From Roseateles toxinivorans (GTDB lineage Bacteria; Pseudomonadota; Gammaproteobacteria; Burkholderiales; Burkholderiaceae_C): a DNA stretch of 64,000 bases. Each line of letters starts with the position of its first letter. The stretch's first letter is position 1. Position numbers and translations under genes: made by a program. Location of the stretch: the NCBI RefSeq assembly GCF_004362525.1, contig NZ_SNXS01000001.1:296520-360519 (forward strand), read 5' to 3'. Shown here in pieces: positions 63,419 through 64,000 of this stretch. The notes under the pieces are model-generated. The model was not told the DNA's origin and did no database searches. It saw only the letters and a list, made by a program, of their open reading frames with translations.

Positions 63419-64000
63419 ATGAGTTTCAAAAAATTACATACATTGGTGGCTGTGGTCGCATTGGTGGCGATCAGCGGCGTGGCGTATTGGTGGCAGCACA
63501 GGCCCGGCCCGATGCCGGCCGCCGGTGCGGCCAGCCCGGCCTCGGGTCAGGGCCAAGGCCAGCCGGGGCGCAGCGGCCCGGGCGGCCCCTCGGGGCCGGT
63601 CAGCATCGAGGTCGGCCGCGTCGCGGTCATGAGTCTGCGTGACGAGGCCCAGGCCGTCGGCAGCCTGCGCTCGCGCCAGGCCGTGGTCTTGCGGCCCGAG
63701 GTCAGCGGCCGCATCTCGGCCCTGGGCTTCACCGACGGCCAACGCGTGCGCAAGGGCCAGCTGATGGTGCAGCTCGATGACGCACTGCAGGTGGCCCAGC
63801 TCCAGCAGGCCGAAGCCCAGGCCGGCATTGCCCGCACCAGCCTGCAGCGCAACCGCGAGTTGCTGGCGCAGAACTTCGTCAGTGCCAGCGTGGTCGATCA
63901 GGCCCAGGCCAATCTGCAGGTGGCCGAGGCCCAGGTGGCCCTGGCCAAGGCCCAGCTGAGCCGGCTGAAGATCGTCGCGCCCTTCGACGCCTTGGTGGGC
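63419..64000 (+). CDS. RND efflux periplasmic adaptor subunit, 5' part
   Basis: The first 194 codons of a membrane fusion protein, running off the window. An N-terminal hydrophobic anchor (about 8-25) is followed by a Gly/Pro/Gln-rich linker, then the barrel-sandwich domain (SLRSRQAVVLRPEVSGRISALGF, GQRVRKGQLMVQLDDA) and the coiled-coil hairpin (QAEAQAGIARTSLQRNRELLAQNFVSASVVDQAQANL). It links an RND pump in the inner membrane to an outer-membrane channel. Substrate unknown. A GAGAAT lies 5 bases before the ATG. Confidence 0.88.
   Translation, partial: MSFKKLHTLVAVVALVAISGVAYWWQHRPGPMPAAGAASPASGQGQGQPGRSGPGGPSGPVSIEVGRVAVMSLRDEAQAVGSLRSRQAVVLRPEVSGRISALGFTDGQRVRKGQLMVQLDDALQVAQLQQAEAQAGIARTSLQRNRELLAQNFVSASVVDQAQANLQVAEAQVALAKAQLSRLKIVAPFDALVG

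Overview
The window is 64 kb of GC-rich chromosome from a betaproteobacterium, most likely a Burkholderiales member of the Roseateles/Pelomonas/Mitsuaria/Rubrivivax neighbourhood. The evidence is the gene orders skp-lpxD-fabZ-lpxA-lpxB-rnhB, rpsF-priB-rpsR-rplI, grpE-dnaK-dnaJ, gloB/methyltransferase/rnhA and dnaX-ybaB-recR, together with a Bug-type TctCBA transporter and PEP-CTERM proteins. The genus is inference. I see no rRNA, tRNA, CRISPR, prophage or insertion sequence. This is mostly core chromosome with a few accessory genes.

Region by region. 1-5.2 kb: lipid A and envelope operon (end of skp, lpxD, fabZ, lpxA, lpxB, rnhB, SpoU-type methyltransferase) with a REP-like element after skp. 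5.2-8.6 kb: divergent ppsR (regulator) and ppsA (PEP synthase). 8.8-10.8 kb: a sodium:solute symporter with an unusual soluble insert and an EF-hand-like loop. 11-14.1 kb: rpsF-priB-rpsR-rplI and dnaB. 14.1-19.4 kb: a LexA-box-controlled PA0069-type radical SAM gene, an eptA-PAP2 pair for lipid A head-group modification, and a receiver-TPR protein with an FNR-type site upstream. 19.6-24 kb: heat-shock cluster hslR-grpE-dnaK-dnaJ with a sigma-32-like promoter. 24-29.4 kb: TctD/TctE two-component system divergent from tctC-tctB-tctA. 29.5-34.4 kb: a large beta-helix PEP-CTERM protein, hemH, and a class III cyclase-FHA protein. 34.5-39.5 kb: rpoD, dnaG, and an H-NS-like gene. 39.6-42.5 kb: an iron-binding ABC protein with a Fur-like site, yggX, and argA. 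42.5-48.8 kb: a subtilisin-like PEP-CTERM protease and hrpA. 48.9-53.2 kb: a pseudokinase-HDOD gene followed by a kinase-HDOD-GAF gene. 53.2-59.7 kb: acetyltransferase, 4.5S RNA (ffs), unknown secreted protein, purM, dnaX, ybaB, recR and a MAPEG protein. 59.7-64 kb: mltD, gloB, methyltransferase, rnhA and the start of an RND adaptor.

The most unusual items are the tandem pseudokinase/kinase HDOD pair, the LexA box touching the start codon of the radical SAM gene, the EF-hand loop and coiled insert in the symporter, the protease that carries an autotransporter-type repeat but a PEP-CTERM anchor, a 44-base palindromic repeat present twice (both times just after a gene end), and the gloB/methyltransferase divergent pair whose start codons share one CATG. 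Several genes have a -10-like hexamer 6-8 bases before the start codon and no Shine-Dalgarno, which suggests leaderless mRNAs. All regulatory sites are pattern matches by eye and have not been tested.
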